A model generated the notes under the pieces. It was given only the letters and a program-made list of their open reading frames with translations. It was not told where the DNA came from and made no database searches. Position numbers and translations under genes: made by a program. This document shows, piece after piece, positions 13,450-21,800 of a DNA stretch of 27,486 bases; the stretch's first letter is position 1, and the number at the start of each line of letters is the position of its first letter. Location of the stretch: positions 1 to 27,486 of the forward strand of contig CAZFCK010000037.1 of the NCBI GenBank assembly GCA_964517355.1, read 5' to 3'. The stretch is from CAZFCK01 sp964517355 (GTDB taxonomy: Bacteria > Desulfobacterota > Desulfovibrionia > Desulfovibrionales > Desulfovibrionaceae).

Positions 13450-15216
13450 TCAGGTTTTCGTCCTCCTGATAAACTCCATGGCGTTCTCTTCAGGCAGGGG
13501 ACGCGAAAACATGTAGCCCTGGCCGTATTCGCAGCCCAGCCCCATGAGGTATTCGCATTGCAGTTGATTTTCCACGCCTTCAGCCACCACGCTCAGGCCG
13601 AGGGTGTGGGCCAGGTTGACAATGGCCTTGACAATGGCCTTGTTTTCAACGCGCTGCTCCATGGCCCGGACGAAACTGATGTCGACTTTCAAGGCGTCCA
13701 ACGGAAAACGTTGCAAGTAGCTCATGGATGAGTAGCCCGTGCCGAAGTCGTCGATGGAAATGCCGATGCCGCTGTTTTTCAGCTTTTGCAGGCGGTCCAC
13801 CGCCGTGGCCGCGTTTTCCATGATCGCGGTTTCCGTGATCTCCAGGCGCAGTTGTCCAGGCTCCAGGGCCGAACTTTCCAGGGCGCGTTTGACCTGCTCC
13901 AGAAGCTCCGGCTGGGAAAACTGTTTTCCGGAGATATTCACCGCCAGCTGCAGCTCCCGCGCATGGGGCAGCGCGCGGTTCCAGTCCGCCATGGTGGCGC
14001 AGGCCTGCTCCAGCACCCAACGCCCGATGGGCACGATAAGCCCTGTTTCCTCCGCAAGAGGAATGAATTCCGCGGGAGAAATGATGCCCCGCTGGGGGTG
14101 GCGCCAGCGGATAAGCGCCTCGAACCCTCGCAGCGCCCCGGATTCAAGGGCGACCACAGGCTGGTATTCCAGAAAAAATTCGTTGTTGGCAATGGCCTTG
14201 CGCAGATCGCTTTCCAGCACCATGAGCTGAATGGCCTGCGTGAGCATCCTGGAATTGAAAATCTTGATACGGTCGCGGCCTTCCTTTTTCGCACGATGCA
14301 TGGCGATGTTGGCGTGCTGCAAAACGTCTTCCGACTTATGGCTTTGCTGGGGGTTGACCACGACGCCGATGCTGCAGGTCAGTTGCACTTCGTAGCCGTT
14401 GAGAATAAACGGTTCGGAGAACAAATCCCGTACCCGCCGCACAATGTTCACGGCTTCCCGCGGCGAGTCCAGTTCCTCCATCAACAGCACGAATTCATCG
14501 CCCCCGTATCGGGACACGGTATCCAGCCCCCGCACGCAGCGTTTGAGCTGCTGCCCCACTTCGATAAGCACCTTGTCGCCAAAGGCGTGGCCAAGACTGT
14601 CGTTGACCACCTTGAAGCGGTCGATGTCCACGAAACCGACGGAAAACAAATAATTATGCCGCCGCCGGGAGCGCTCCATGGCCTGTCTGATACGGTCGAG
14701 GCACAGGGTGCGGTTGGCCAGCCCCGTCAACGGGTCGTGCAGGGCCTGGTGCTTGAGCGCCTCCTGAGATTTTTGCAATTGCAGAACCGTTGATTCCAAT
14801 TGCATCTTCGTTTCTTCAAGCGAGCGTTTTTTGCGGTGCAGGTCCACAAAGACCTTGACCTTGCTTTTCAGTATCTCCGGCTCCACGGGCTTGAACATGT
14901 AGTCCACGGCGCCGAGCTCATAGCCCTTGAAGACGTGGCGTTCTTCCTTGTTGATGGCGGTGACGAAGATAATGGGCACGTGTTGCGTCACATGGTTCCT
15001 GCGCATCACTTCAGCCACTTCGAATCCGTCGAAATCGGGCATCATGATGTCGAGGAGCACCACGGCCACATCGTGCTTGTGCAAAAGGTCAAGCGCCTCC
15101 TGGCCCGAGGCGGCCTGAAGCACATTCACCTGATCCAGCTTTTTCAGAATGCCGTTCAGCAGGATCAGGTTCACACGTTCGTCGTCCACTATGAGAACAT
15201 CTATTTTCTCTTGCAC
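13450..15216 (-). CDS. Receiver-GGDEF-EAL cyclic-di-GMP signalling protein
   Basis: A 588-residue cytoplasmic response regulator with both c-di-GMP enzyme domains. The receiver (about 5-125) has D11/D12, phospho-acceptor D56, Thr86 and Lys109. The GGDEF domain (about 155-320) has an intact GGDEF (238-242) and an RxxD product-inhibition site (R229-D232) at the correct five-residue spacing. The EAL domain (about 335-585) keeps EAL (366-368), the NIS metal-ligand segment (427-429), ETAIME, DDFGTG (489-494), Lys510 and the final VAEGVE (544-549). All catalytic signatures are present, so it could make and degrade c-di-GMP depending on phosphorylation. The GTG start at 15216 has GGAG nine bases upstream. 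It lies 82 bp upstream of fliR in the same direction. Its partner kinase is unknown. Confidence 0.95.
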   Translation of the reverse strand: MQEKIDVLIVDDERVNLILLNGILKKLDQVNVLQAASGQEALDLLHKHDVAVVLLDIMMPDFDGFEVAEVMRRNHVTQHVPIIFVTAINKEERHVFKGYELGAVDYMFKPVEPEILKSKVKVFVDLHRKKRSLEETKMQLESTVLQLQKSQEALKHQALHDPLTGLANRTLCLDRIRQAMERSRRRHNYLFSVGFVDIDRFKVVNDSLGHAFGDKVLIEVGQQLKRCVRGLDTVSRYGGDEFVLLMEELDSPREAVNIVRRVRDLFSEPFILNGYEVQLTCSIGVVVNPQQSHKSEDVLQHANIAMHRAKKEGRDRIKIFNSRMLTQAIQLMVLESDLRKAIANNEFFLEYQPVVALESGALRGFEALIRWRHPQRGIISPAEFIPLAEETGLIVPIGRWVLEQACATMADWNRALPHARELQLAVNISGKQFSQPELLEQVKRALESSALEPGQLRLEITETAIMENAATAVDRLQKLKNSGIGISIDDFGTGYSSMSYLQRFPLDALKVDISFVRAMEQRVENKAIVKAIVNLAHTLGLSVVAEGVENQLQCEYLMGLGCEYGQGYMFSRPLPEENAMEFIRRTKT

Positions 15217-15621
15217 AACTATAGTCTCCAGACATTAACACCTACATGATGCCTCAAAGGGAAGCAACACATACAACGCTCATTGCGGTGGTCCGGGCGG
15301 CGGCATCCACGCCGGGGGGCGGGAGCAGGCGCCCGCGCGCCGAGGCAGCGATCACCGCCGGAACCCAGCGGCGGCGTCCCGGCGAAGAACGGCGGCGTTC
15401 CATCCCCTCGGGGGCATGGCGTGCCGTCAACCTTTTATGATATACCTTTTTGGCCGATGGAAAAATCGTATCACGCAAAATAAAAGAGTATGGCCTTCCT
15501 CTCGCCCCCAGGAGGGTTCTGCAGCTCCGGCCGCGCTTCACTCAAGGATCAGGAGATCGAGAGGAACCCCTGCTGCATAATTTTCTTCAAAAAAACGAAA
15601 AGATCCATCGCGGGGGGCTCC
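15217..15621. other. Intergenic region, no gene supported
   Basis: 405 bp between the end of the histidine kinase gene and the GTG of the GGDEF-EAL gene, both on the minus strand. The centre (15290-15420) is very GC-rich, and 15430-15480 is AT-rich with CTTTTATGATATACC. A 95-codon minus frame spans 15254-15541 but its composition (Arg/Ala/Pro) looks like a shadow in GC-rich DNA. The region presumably holds the terminator of the kinase operon and the promoter of the c-di-GMP gene; neither could be placed with confidence. Confidence 0.5.
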
Positions 15622-17601
15622 TCAAACAATTTCCCCGGTTTCATTCAGCGCCGCGGGAAGCCGGACCTTCACCGTGCAGCCCGGACCGTCGTTGTTGCTC
15701 GCCGACACGTCACCCTTCATGGCTTCCACGAAACGCCGCACCAGGGCCAGACCGATGCCCGTGCCCTGCGTATTGCGCGTCAGCGAATTATCCACCCTGT
15801 AGAAATCGTCGAACACCTTGCGCAACGCATGCCGGGGTATGCCCGGTCCCTTGTCCGCCACAGCGATCCACGCGCTTTTTCCGCTTGAACGCGCGGTGAT
15901 CGTAATGATCTTCTCATTGGCGCGCTTTCCGAATTTAACGCTGTTTTCCACAAGGTTGAGCAGCACCTGGATCATCAGCTCCGGGTCGTAGAGCGCCCGC
16001 ACCGGATCGGGAATATCCACGCGCACGGCAAAGCCCTCGCTCCGCAACTTGCCATCCAGCAACACCAGCACCTCGTCCACAATCGCTCCCAAGTCGCCCT
16101 CGGTCACGTGCAGGTTGCGTTGTTTACGCTCAACTTTGGAAAATTCAAGAACATTTTCAATCAATCGCGACAAGCGCTGTGTTTCGGAACGCAGGATGCC
16201 AAAATAGCGGCGTTTTTTTTCAGGATCGCGCGCCATGCCCTGTTCAAGCATCTCGACGTACATTCCTATTGTGGTCAAAGGCGTTTTGAGTTCGTGCGTC
16301 ACCGAGGAAACAAATCCGCTCCTGCGTTCGGACAAGTCCACAACCATGCGCGCGCTTTGATAAATCGCGAAAAGCCCCGCCAGAACGACCACCGCCAGGA
16401 TCGCAACCACCCAGCCGAGTTTTGTGCGCCCCTCGCTGCGCGGCACCCTGTCCCAGCTCAGGCGGGCCTCCAGAAAGGAATACGGGCGGGCGAACGAGCG
16501 TTGTATGGATGATTCGGGCGTCTCCAGTCCGGCGCCGGCGCGCACCGCCACCACTTCCCGGCCGTTGTCCTCGACCCGGAGTTCGAGGTTCGTGAACTTG
16601 GCCATGGGCTGTCCGGAAAAATAATCCCGCAGCAAGTGTTGGAGGAATAATCGCATATCCAGCACAAACCCCTGCCTGTATATCCGGCGCGCTATCACGA
16701 TACGGCGAAAAACGTATACGTAATTTTCATTGATAAGCATGGACTGCATGGGGTCAACCTCGGCGTGCAGTACGCCCCCCCCTTCAAAGGTGGAGGCGAA
16801 CTCCTCGCCCCCGCCAAGGGGGGTTCCGTCTTGCCGCGAGCGCAGGAGAAACGCTTCCAGCCTGGAGCGTTCCAGGCCGCGCACCGTATCCCCAAGATCG
16901 CTCAAATACTCTCGGGGCGGAGGCGGCGGCAAGTGGTCCTGGGTCAGGGCGGCCAGTTGCTCCGCTTCGAGGGCCTTGGCCATGCTTTTGATCTGCTCCA
17001 CCGTGAGCTGTTCAACACGGCGCTCCCCTTCTCCCAATTTGGCTTGCTGTTTGGGATTGCGCTTGGCCAGGTACTTGTCGGCCACGCTTTGCACCTTATT
17101 TTCCGGCTCCGGGATGGGAGGGGGCACTTGCCGCAAGATGTCCAGATCCGGACTGGCCCTGGCCGCGAGTTTGGGAATGTCGCGCCGGCGCTGATTGAAA
17201 AGGTCGTTCACCCGTTCCAGGGCCTCGAATCCGGACTCCCGCGCCCGCGCCCGGTCTCCGTTTCCCGGGAACACGGCCAGAAAGGAGCCGTCGGGATTGT
17301 TTTGCAGATACCCCATAAAATAGGGAGCGTTGGAGAAAGGATTCTCCAGCGCCTTCCGGCCCGCCGCGGCAACGCCCCCGTTTTGCGCGGAAACGCTGTA
17401 CGCGTCGATGGGACGCTTTTCTTCACGCTGCACGAGCAGGGCCAGCTCCTCTTCCATGTCGTTGAAAAGGGTCTCGGCAAAATAGCGCAGTTCCGCCTCC
17501 TCCTCGCGCACCAGGCTTTGATGCGTCCGCAACACCAAATACCCCAGGGGCACGGCGAGGGCGATACTGAAAATCAGAATGAACAGCTTTAGTCTGCGCA
17601 C
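15622..17601 (-). CDS. Membrane sensor histidine kinase with large extracytoplasmic region
   Basis: The sensor partner of the adjacent response regulator. The 659 residues have a first transmembrane helix (about 5-24), a roughly 370-residue extracytoplasmic region, a second helix (about 396-414) and a standard kinase core. The core has His436 in SSVTHELKTPL, N-box NLVENSVKFG (about 549-558), G1 DKGPGIP (583-589) and G2 GTGIGLAL (613-620). The extracytoplasmic part carries a charged helical middle with PPPPP (225-229) and matches no sensor fold I recognise. No separate HAMP domain is obvious. The start is GTG at 17601 with GGAG upstream, overlapping the regulator gene by 13 bp, so the two are co-translated. 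Ligand unknown. Confidence 0.92.
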   Translation of the reverse strand: MRRLKLFILIFSIALAVPLGYLVLRTHQSLVREEEAELRYFAETLFNDMEEELALLVQREEKRPIDAYSVSAQNGGVAAAGRKALENPFSNAPYFMGYLQNNPDGSFLAVFPGNGDRARARESGFEALERVNDLFNQRRRDIPKLAARASPDLDILRQVPPPIPEPENKVQSVADKYLAKRNPKQQAKLGEGERRVEQLTVEQIKSMAKALEAEQLAALTQDHLPPPPPREYLSDLGDTVRGLERSRLEAFLLRSRQDGTPLGGGEEFASTFEGGGVLHAEVDPMQSMLINENYVYVFRRIVIARRIYRQGFVLDMRLFLQHLLRDYFSGQPMAKFTNLELRVEDNGREVVAVRAGAGLETPESSIQRSFARPYSFLEARLSWDRVPRSEGRTKLGWVVAILAVVVLAGLFAIYQSARMVVDLSERRSGFVSSVTHELKTPLTTIGMYVEMLEQGMARDPEKKRRYFGILRSETQRLSRLIENVLEFSKVERKQRNLHVTEGDLGAIVDEVLVLLDGKLRSEGFAVRVDIPDPVRALYDPELMIQVLLNLVENSVKFGKRANEKIITITARSSGKSAWIAVADKGPGIPRHALRKVFDDFYRVDNSLTRNTQGTGIGLALVRRFVEAMKGDVSASNNDGPGCTVKVRLPAALNETGEIV

Positions 17602-18308
17602 GTCTCCGGCTCTCCTTCCGGCGCCAGACGATAGCCCTCGCCGCGCACGGTGACGATGACCTGCGTATCCCCCACAAGCTGGGACAGCTTCTTTCGCAAT
17701 TTCTGGATATGGATGTCCACGGTGCGCGTTTCAATATCGACATCCGCGTAGTGCCAGACCTCGGTGAGCAGTTCCTTCTTGGTCACGATGCGTTCGCGAT
17801 GCGCCCCGAGATAGGCGAAGATGTCCATCTCACGGCGCGTCACGTCCAGTTCCTTGCCGTCGTAGGAGGCTTTCAGGGTGCTGGGATCGAAAACCAGGCC
17901 GCCGAAACGCACCGGCGCCATGTCCAGTGTCTTGCCGCTGCGCCGCAGCACGGCCTCCACTCTGGCCAGCAGCTCGCGCAGGGAAAAGGGCTTGCTGATG
18001 TAATCGTCGGCCCCGGCCCTGAAACCGGTGAGCACGTCCTCCTCCGCGCCTTTGGCCGTCAGCATGACCACGGCCTGGGTGGGGCGGCGCTTGCGCAACT
18101 CGCCGCACACCGTGAATCCGTCCATGCCCGGCAGCATCACATCGAGCAGCACCACGTCGAACTGGCCGCTCGACGCCAGTTCCAGGCCCTGGACGCCGTC
18201 TTCCACACCCTGGGCCTCGTAGCCGTTGAACACCAAAACATCCAGCAACCCGCCGAGTATGGCGGGATCATCCTCAATAACCAATATCCTGGCTCGCGGC
18301 GAACGCAT
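17589..18308 (-). CDS. OmpR/PhoB-family response regulator
   Basis: A DNA-binding response regulator of 239 residues. The receiver has acidic D13/D14, phospho-acceptor D56 (LLDVMLPGMDG), Thr84 and Lys106 (ISKPF). The C-terminal winged helix (about 135-230) has VTRREMDIFAYL, a recognition-helix segment TRTVDIHIQKLRKKL and the hairpin VRGEGYRL. The ATG at 18308 is chosen because GGGAGG lies six bases upstream and the family starts right before the first beta strand; the frame stays open for 44 further codons upstream. It overlaps the kinase gene by 13 bp. Target genes are unknown; nearby genes are only candidates. Confidence 0.95.
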   Translation of the reverse strand: MRSPRARILVIEDDPAILGGLLDVLVFNGYEAQGVEDGVQGLELASSGQFDVVLLDVMLPGMDGFTVCGELRKRRPTQAVVMLTAKGAEEDVLTGFRAGADDYISKPFSLRELLARVEAVLRRSGKTLDMAPVRFGGLVFDPSTLKASYDGKELDVTRREMDIFAYLGAHRERIVTKKELLTEVWHYADVDIETRTVDIHIQKLRKKLSQLVGDTQVIVTVRGEGYRLAPEGEPETCAD

Positions 18309-18612
18309 GCCGGCCTCCCTGGTCTCTTGCCGCCCGGCAGCTTCTGCTCGCATCATGACGCCATTCCCATGCGCTATCCTGATTTTCTGCCGGCACGTCG
18401 GTTGTGGGGATAGAATTTCCCGAATAAAAACATGCTTCAACGCGCATCATCCTTGAGACGCCGCAATGCGGACGGCGATATGCAAAGGCCCCGCCTCTGC
18501 GCAGACGGCATTACATTCCATTTCCCTCCATATTCTACCCGCTCTTGGCAGGGACAACAACCCGCCTCCGGGGCTTTCTTCCGAACCACTTCCCTGCTAC
18601 AATCCGCTCTCA
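18309..18612. other. Divergent intergenic region between regulator and phosphoesterase genes
   Basis: 304 bp separating divergently transcribed operons, so promoters for both are expected. On the minus strand a weak pair TTGAAG and AATTCT with 17-bp spacing (about 18408-18436) could serve the regulator operon. No autoregulatory direct repeats were recognised. No gene. Confidence 0.4.
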
Positions 18613-19353
18613 ATGAAGATCGCCGTTATTTCCGATATCCACGCCAACCTGGAAGCCTTTACAAGCGTCCTGGAAGATATGGAGGATTACGCCCCCGACG
18701 CCGTGTATTGCTGCGGCGACAGCATCGGCTACGGCCCCGATCCCGAGGCCGTGATCCAACTGGTGCGCGCACGCGGCATTCCCCAGGTCTACGGCAACCA
18801 CGAGCTGGGGTGCATGGAGCGCAAGGAGCTGGCCTGGTTCAACCCCATGGCGCGCAAGGCCATCCTGCGCACCAAAGACATGCTTTCCGAGCGCTCCCTG
18901 GCCTGGCTGCGCACCCTCCCGGCCTCTATCGCCCCCTGGGAGCCGGGGCTCGACTCCTGCTACTTTGTCCACGGCTGCCCCCCGGATTCCGCGAGGACCT
19001 ACCTCTTTGAGATCCGGGATGATCAATTGCCCGCCATTTTCGAGCACACCGGGGAGCGCGTCAGCTTTGTGGGACACACCCACGAGCTTTGTCTGGTAAG
19101 CTACGACGGCCACAAGGCCACACGCAACGACCTGCTTCAAGGAACCGTCCGCCTGCGCCCGGACAGACGCTACCTGGTCAACGTGGGCAGCGTGGGGCAA
19201 CCCCGCGACGGCACCAACCACGCGAAATACGTGCTCTGGGACCCCATAGCGCGCCTGCTCACCGTGCGCTACGTGCTCTACGACATCGCCACCACAGCGG
19301 AAAAAATCCTGGCCGCCGGACTGCCGGAACAATACGCCAGACGGCTCTGGTGA
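18613..19353 (+). CDS. Calcineurin-like metallophosphoesterase
   Basis: A 246-residue cytoplasmic metal-dependent phosphoesterase. The dimetal motifs appear in order: SDIHANLEAF (8-17), CGDSIGYGPDP, YGNHELG, FVHGCPP, VGHTHELCL and NVGSVGQPRDG near the end. This pattern fits the YfcE/MJ0936-like branch of bacterial phosphodiesterases or phosphatases. The ATG at 18613 starts MKIAVISDIHAN, which is the natural family N-terminus; the frame stays open upstream but with no motif. The ribosome site is poor. It lies 38 bp before a Ser/Thr kinase gene in the same direction. The substrate could be a small molecule, a cyclic nucleotide or phosphoprotein; the sequence does not decide. Confidence 0.9.
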   Translation: MKIAVISDIHANLEAFTSVLEDMEDYAPDAVYCCGDSIGYGPDPEAVIQLVRARGIPQVYGNHELGCMERKELAWFNPMARKAILRTKDMLSERSLAWLRTLPASIAPWEPGLDSCYFVHGCPPDSARTYLFEIRDDQLPAIFEHTGERVSFVGHTHELCLVSYDGHKATRNDLLQGTVRLRPDRRYLVNVGSVGQPRDGTNHAKYVLWDPIARLLTVRYVLYDIATTAEKILAAGLPEQYARRLW

Positions 19354-19391
19354 CAACACCGCACCATGCAAAAGCTACGTAAAAACAAACG

Positions 19392-20798
19392 ATGAGACAC
19401 ATTGGCAAATACGAGGTGCTCGGTCTGCTCGGCCGCGGCGGCATGGGGCACGTCTACAAGGTGCGCCTGCCCCGCACGCCGAAAATCCTGGCCCTCAAAC
19501 TGCTCAAACCCATGGACCACATGCTCGACCTCCTGGGCAGGGAGGCCCTGACGCGGCGCTTTCTCGACGAGGCGCGGATCATGGCCGGGCTCGACCACCC
19601 GCACATAGCGCAAATCTGGGATCTGGACACACATGCGGGGTGGCCCTTTTTCACCATGGAATACGCCTGCGAAAATCTGGGGACGATCATCGGCGAAAGC
19701 TATATCCTGGAAGCCCCCACCCGCAAAATCCGGCCGGACAAGGCCGTGCGCTACGTCCTGGAGACCTGCGAGGCCCTGGCCAGACTGCATGACGCGGGCA
19801 TCGTGCATCGCGACCTTAAACCGTACAACCTGCTGCTCACCAGCAGAGAGCATGTCAAGCTTATCGACTTCGGACTTTCCAAGGTGCGCGGCGAACACCC
19901 CGCGTTCAGAGCCAACCCCGCGGCCATGCCCGCGCACATCAAGGTGGGCACGCCGTTTTACACCGCCCCCGAGCAGGAGCGCGACCCGGAAAGCGCGGAT
20001 TTCCGCGCCGATCTCTACGCCGGGGGCGTGCTGCTCTACCGTCTGCTCACCGGCCTGCTCCCCCCGGAAGGCGGCCTGGCTCCGGACAAACCGGTTTTTT
20101 CCAACCAGGAGGCGCCGTTGAGCATGGCCGCACCGTGGGAGGATTTCTTCCGCAAGGCCCTGGCGGCGCTCCCGGAGCGGCGCTTCGCCTCCGCCAACGC
20201 CATGGGGCGCGCCCTGTCTCTTCTTCACGACAAATGGCGCGGCCACATGGATGAGGTATGCCTTCTGCTCGACGATACGCAGGAACGAACACCCGCCGCG
20301 CCCCCAAACCTCCAGAACGAAACATTGCGCAGCGAACCGCGCAAGACCGGCCCGGTGCCCTCCGGCCGGGCCTTTGCCCTGGACGCCCTGGCGCGCCCCC
20401 TGCGGTATGCGGACGTTGAGCACACGCCCCTCTCCCCGGAGGTGCTGCGCGACGCGCGCCACGGCCTGCTCTGGCAGCGGGAAGGTTCGCCTTACCCCTT
20501 GACCTGGGGGCAGGCGCAAGACTACGTGCAGGGCTGCAACCGGCGGGCCTTTGCAGGACACCGCGCCTGGCGGCTGCCCACGATTGACGAATTGACAACA
20601 TTGCTTCGCGTCCCGGAACGCGAGCACGCGCGCTGCACGCCCCCTCTTTTCGGCAGGGAGCAGCGCCTGCTCTGGAGCTGCGACCGCCGCAGCCACGTCT
20701 CCGCCTGGATGCTCAACGCGGGCCTCGGATTCGTGGGCTGGCAGGATTTCACCTGCCCGGCCTGGGTCCGCGCGGTCTGCAACGAGGAGAACCCATGA
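19392..20798 (+). CDS. Ser/Thr protein kinase fused to a C-terminal DUF1566-like domain
   Basis: A Hanks-type kinase of 468 residues. The N-terminal kinase domain has the glycine loop GRGGMGHVY (14-22), Lys36 (ALKLLKP), helix-C Glu60, catalytic HRDLKPYN (139-146; Asp141), DFG (159-161) and the activation segment ending GTPFYTAPEQ. All catalytic residues are present. No transmembrane helix is visible, so it is probably cytoplasmic. After a Pro-rich linker (about 280-350), the C-terminus (about 365-465) carries GLLWQ...LTWGQAQDYV...WRLPTIDELTTLL, the pattern of the DUF1566/Lcl-C-terminal domain. It overlaps the next gene by four bases (ATGA). The kinase call is secure; DUF1566 is from pattern recognition. 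Confidence 0.92.
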   Translation: MRHIGKYEVLGLLGRGGMGHVYKVRLPRTPKILALKLLKPMDHMLDLLGREALTRRFLDEARIMAGLDHPHIAQIWDLDTHAGWPFFTMEYACENLGTIIGESYILEAPTRKIRPDKAVRYVLETCEALARLHDAGIVHRDLKPYNLLLTSREHVKLIDFGLSKVRGEHPAFRANPAAMPAHIKVGTPFYTAPEQERDPESADFRADLYAGGVLLYRLLTGLLPPEGGLAPDKPVFSNQEAPLSMAAPWEDFFRKALAALPERRFASANAMGRALSLLHDKWRGHMDEVCLLLDDTQERTPAAPPNLQNETLRSEPRKTGPVPSGRAFALDALARPLRYADVEHTPLSPEVLRDARHGLLWQREGSPYPLTWGQAQDYVQGCNRRAFAGHRAWRLPTIDELTTLLRVPEREHARCTPPLFGREQRLLWSCDRRSHVSAWMLNAGLGFVGWQDFTCPAWVRAVCNEENP

Positions 20799-21508
20799 AA
20801 GACCAAAACCAATGCCGCCGCTGCGGCGATTGCTGCAAAAACGGCGGCCCCGCCCTGCATCGCGACGATCTCGGCCTTTTTTCCTCCGGCGTGCTGGAAA
20901 CCGGCCATCTGCTCACACTGCGGCTCGGAGAACCCGCCTATGACCAGCCCGCCGGCGCAGTGGCTCCTTTGGAGGAAGAGGTGCTCAAACTGCGCCCTGG
21001 AGCGGACGGGAAGAGCTGCATGTTTTACGATGCGGCCAACAGCCTCTGCGCCATATATGAAAACCGCCCCCTGGAGTGCCGGCTGCAGGCCTGTTGGAAC
21101 GAGGAACCCTTACGCGATGCCTACCGCGAGGAGCGCATCTGCCGCCTGGATGTCCTGGCCCCCGAAAGCGCGGCCCTGGAGATAGGCCGGCTGCATGAGC
21201 AGCAATGCGGCTTTCAGGCCCTAGCCGCAGCGGCCGGAAAACTGCACGCCCAGCCCGGCGTAGCGGCGGAAGCGGCCGTTTTCAAAATCCTGGAGACCGA
21301 TACGGCCTTCCGGGAAGGGGTGGCCCGCAAATTGGGACAGTCGCCCGAGGAACTCCACGAGTATTTCCTGTTCCTGTTGGGGCGCCCCATGCAGGATAGC
21401 CTGTCATTTTACGGTCTGCGCCTGACCTATGACGGCAACCGCGCGCGGCTGTTGCGTTTCGCACCGAACGTGCAGCCCTCGCGGCAGGAGGAACGGCAGC
21501 AACCTTGA
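20795..21508 (+). CDS. YkgJ-type cysteine-cluster protein
   Basis: 237 residues. The N-terminus has CRRCGDCC (7-14), followed by CMFYDAANSLCAIYENRPLECR, the arrangement of the YkgJ/UPF0153 zinc- or iron-cluster family. The family is annotated as a putative metal-binding (Fe-S or Zn) domain and its biochemical role is largely unknown. The C-terminal two thirds is helical and shows no known motif. It begins inside the kinase gene with a four-base ATGA overlap, so it is almost certainly co-translated with the kinase. Its stop is followed by a diverged repeat unit. Confidence 0.88.
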   Translation: MKDQNQCRRCGDCCKNGGPALHRDDLGLFSSGVLETGHLLTLRLGEPAYDQPAGAVAPLEEEVLKLRPGADGKSCMFYDAANSLCAIYENRPLECRLQACWNEEPLRDAYREERICRLDVLAPESAALEIGRLHEQQCGFQALAAAAGKLHAQPGVAAEAAVFKILETDTAFREGVARKLGQSPEELHEYFLFLLGRPMQDSLSFYGLRLTYDGNRARLLRFAPNVQPSRQEERQQP

Positions 21509-21800
21509 CGTAAAGCGCCGGCCTTGGATAACTGGTCAGAGCGTGTCAACCTTGAAAAGGTTTAGATACTCTTCCGCATTTATCCGAACCACTGGACTCT
21601 TGTTTCAGATGCAAGCCTTGTTTCAAGGAGAAAACGCGCCAGCCCCGGCCATTGCCTGCCCAGGGCCGCGGCGACGGCCTTGCGTTCTTCAAGTACGGTA
21701 ATGTGTCGATCCGGCAACGGCGAACTGCATAAGAGCGGCTTTTGTTCCCGGGAACCAGGCGCTCTTACCCAGCATCAACAATCAGCCTCTGGAGTGCCCC
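21509..21800. other. Intergenic region before hldD
   Basis: About 290 bp. The first half is a diverged hairpin-repeat unit (21539-21642). The second half includes the hldD leader with an inverted pair AAGAGC/GCTCTT (about 21731 and 21761) and the ribosome site GGAG seven bases before the hldD ATG. No gene seen. Confidence 0.5.
21539..21642 (-). repeat. Hairpin unit, old diverged copy
   Basis: Read on the minus strand this aligns along its whole length with unit A at 6432-6533: GCGTTTT, CCTTGAAACAAGG (intact), a decayed main stem, then AAGAGTATCTAAACC and CTTTTCAAGG. The main CCTGAAACAA stem has lost pairing (CTGAAACAAGAGTCC), so this copy appears inactive. Confidence 0.65.

Noticed and set aside
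15254..15541. 95-codon minus-strand frame between the kinase and GGDEF-EAL genes
   Set aside because: Arg/Ala/Pro composition of GC-rich non-coding DNA, no motif, no ribosome site.
19278..20696. 472-codon minus-strand open frame opposite the Ser/Thr kinase gene
   Set aside because: The plus frame has all kinase motifs; the minus frame has none and is rich in Gly, Arg and Val from GC-rich antisense codons.
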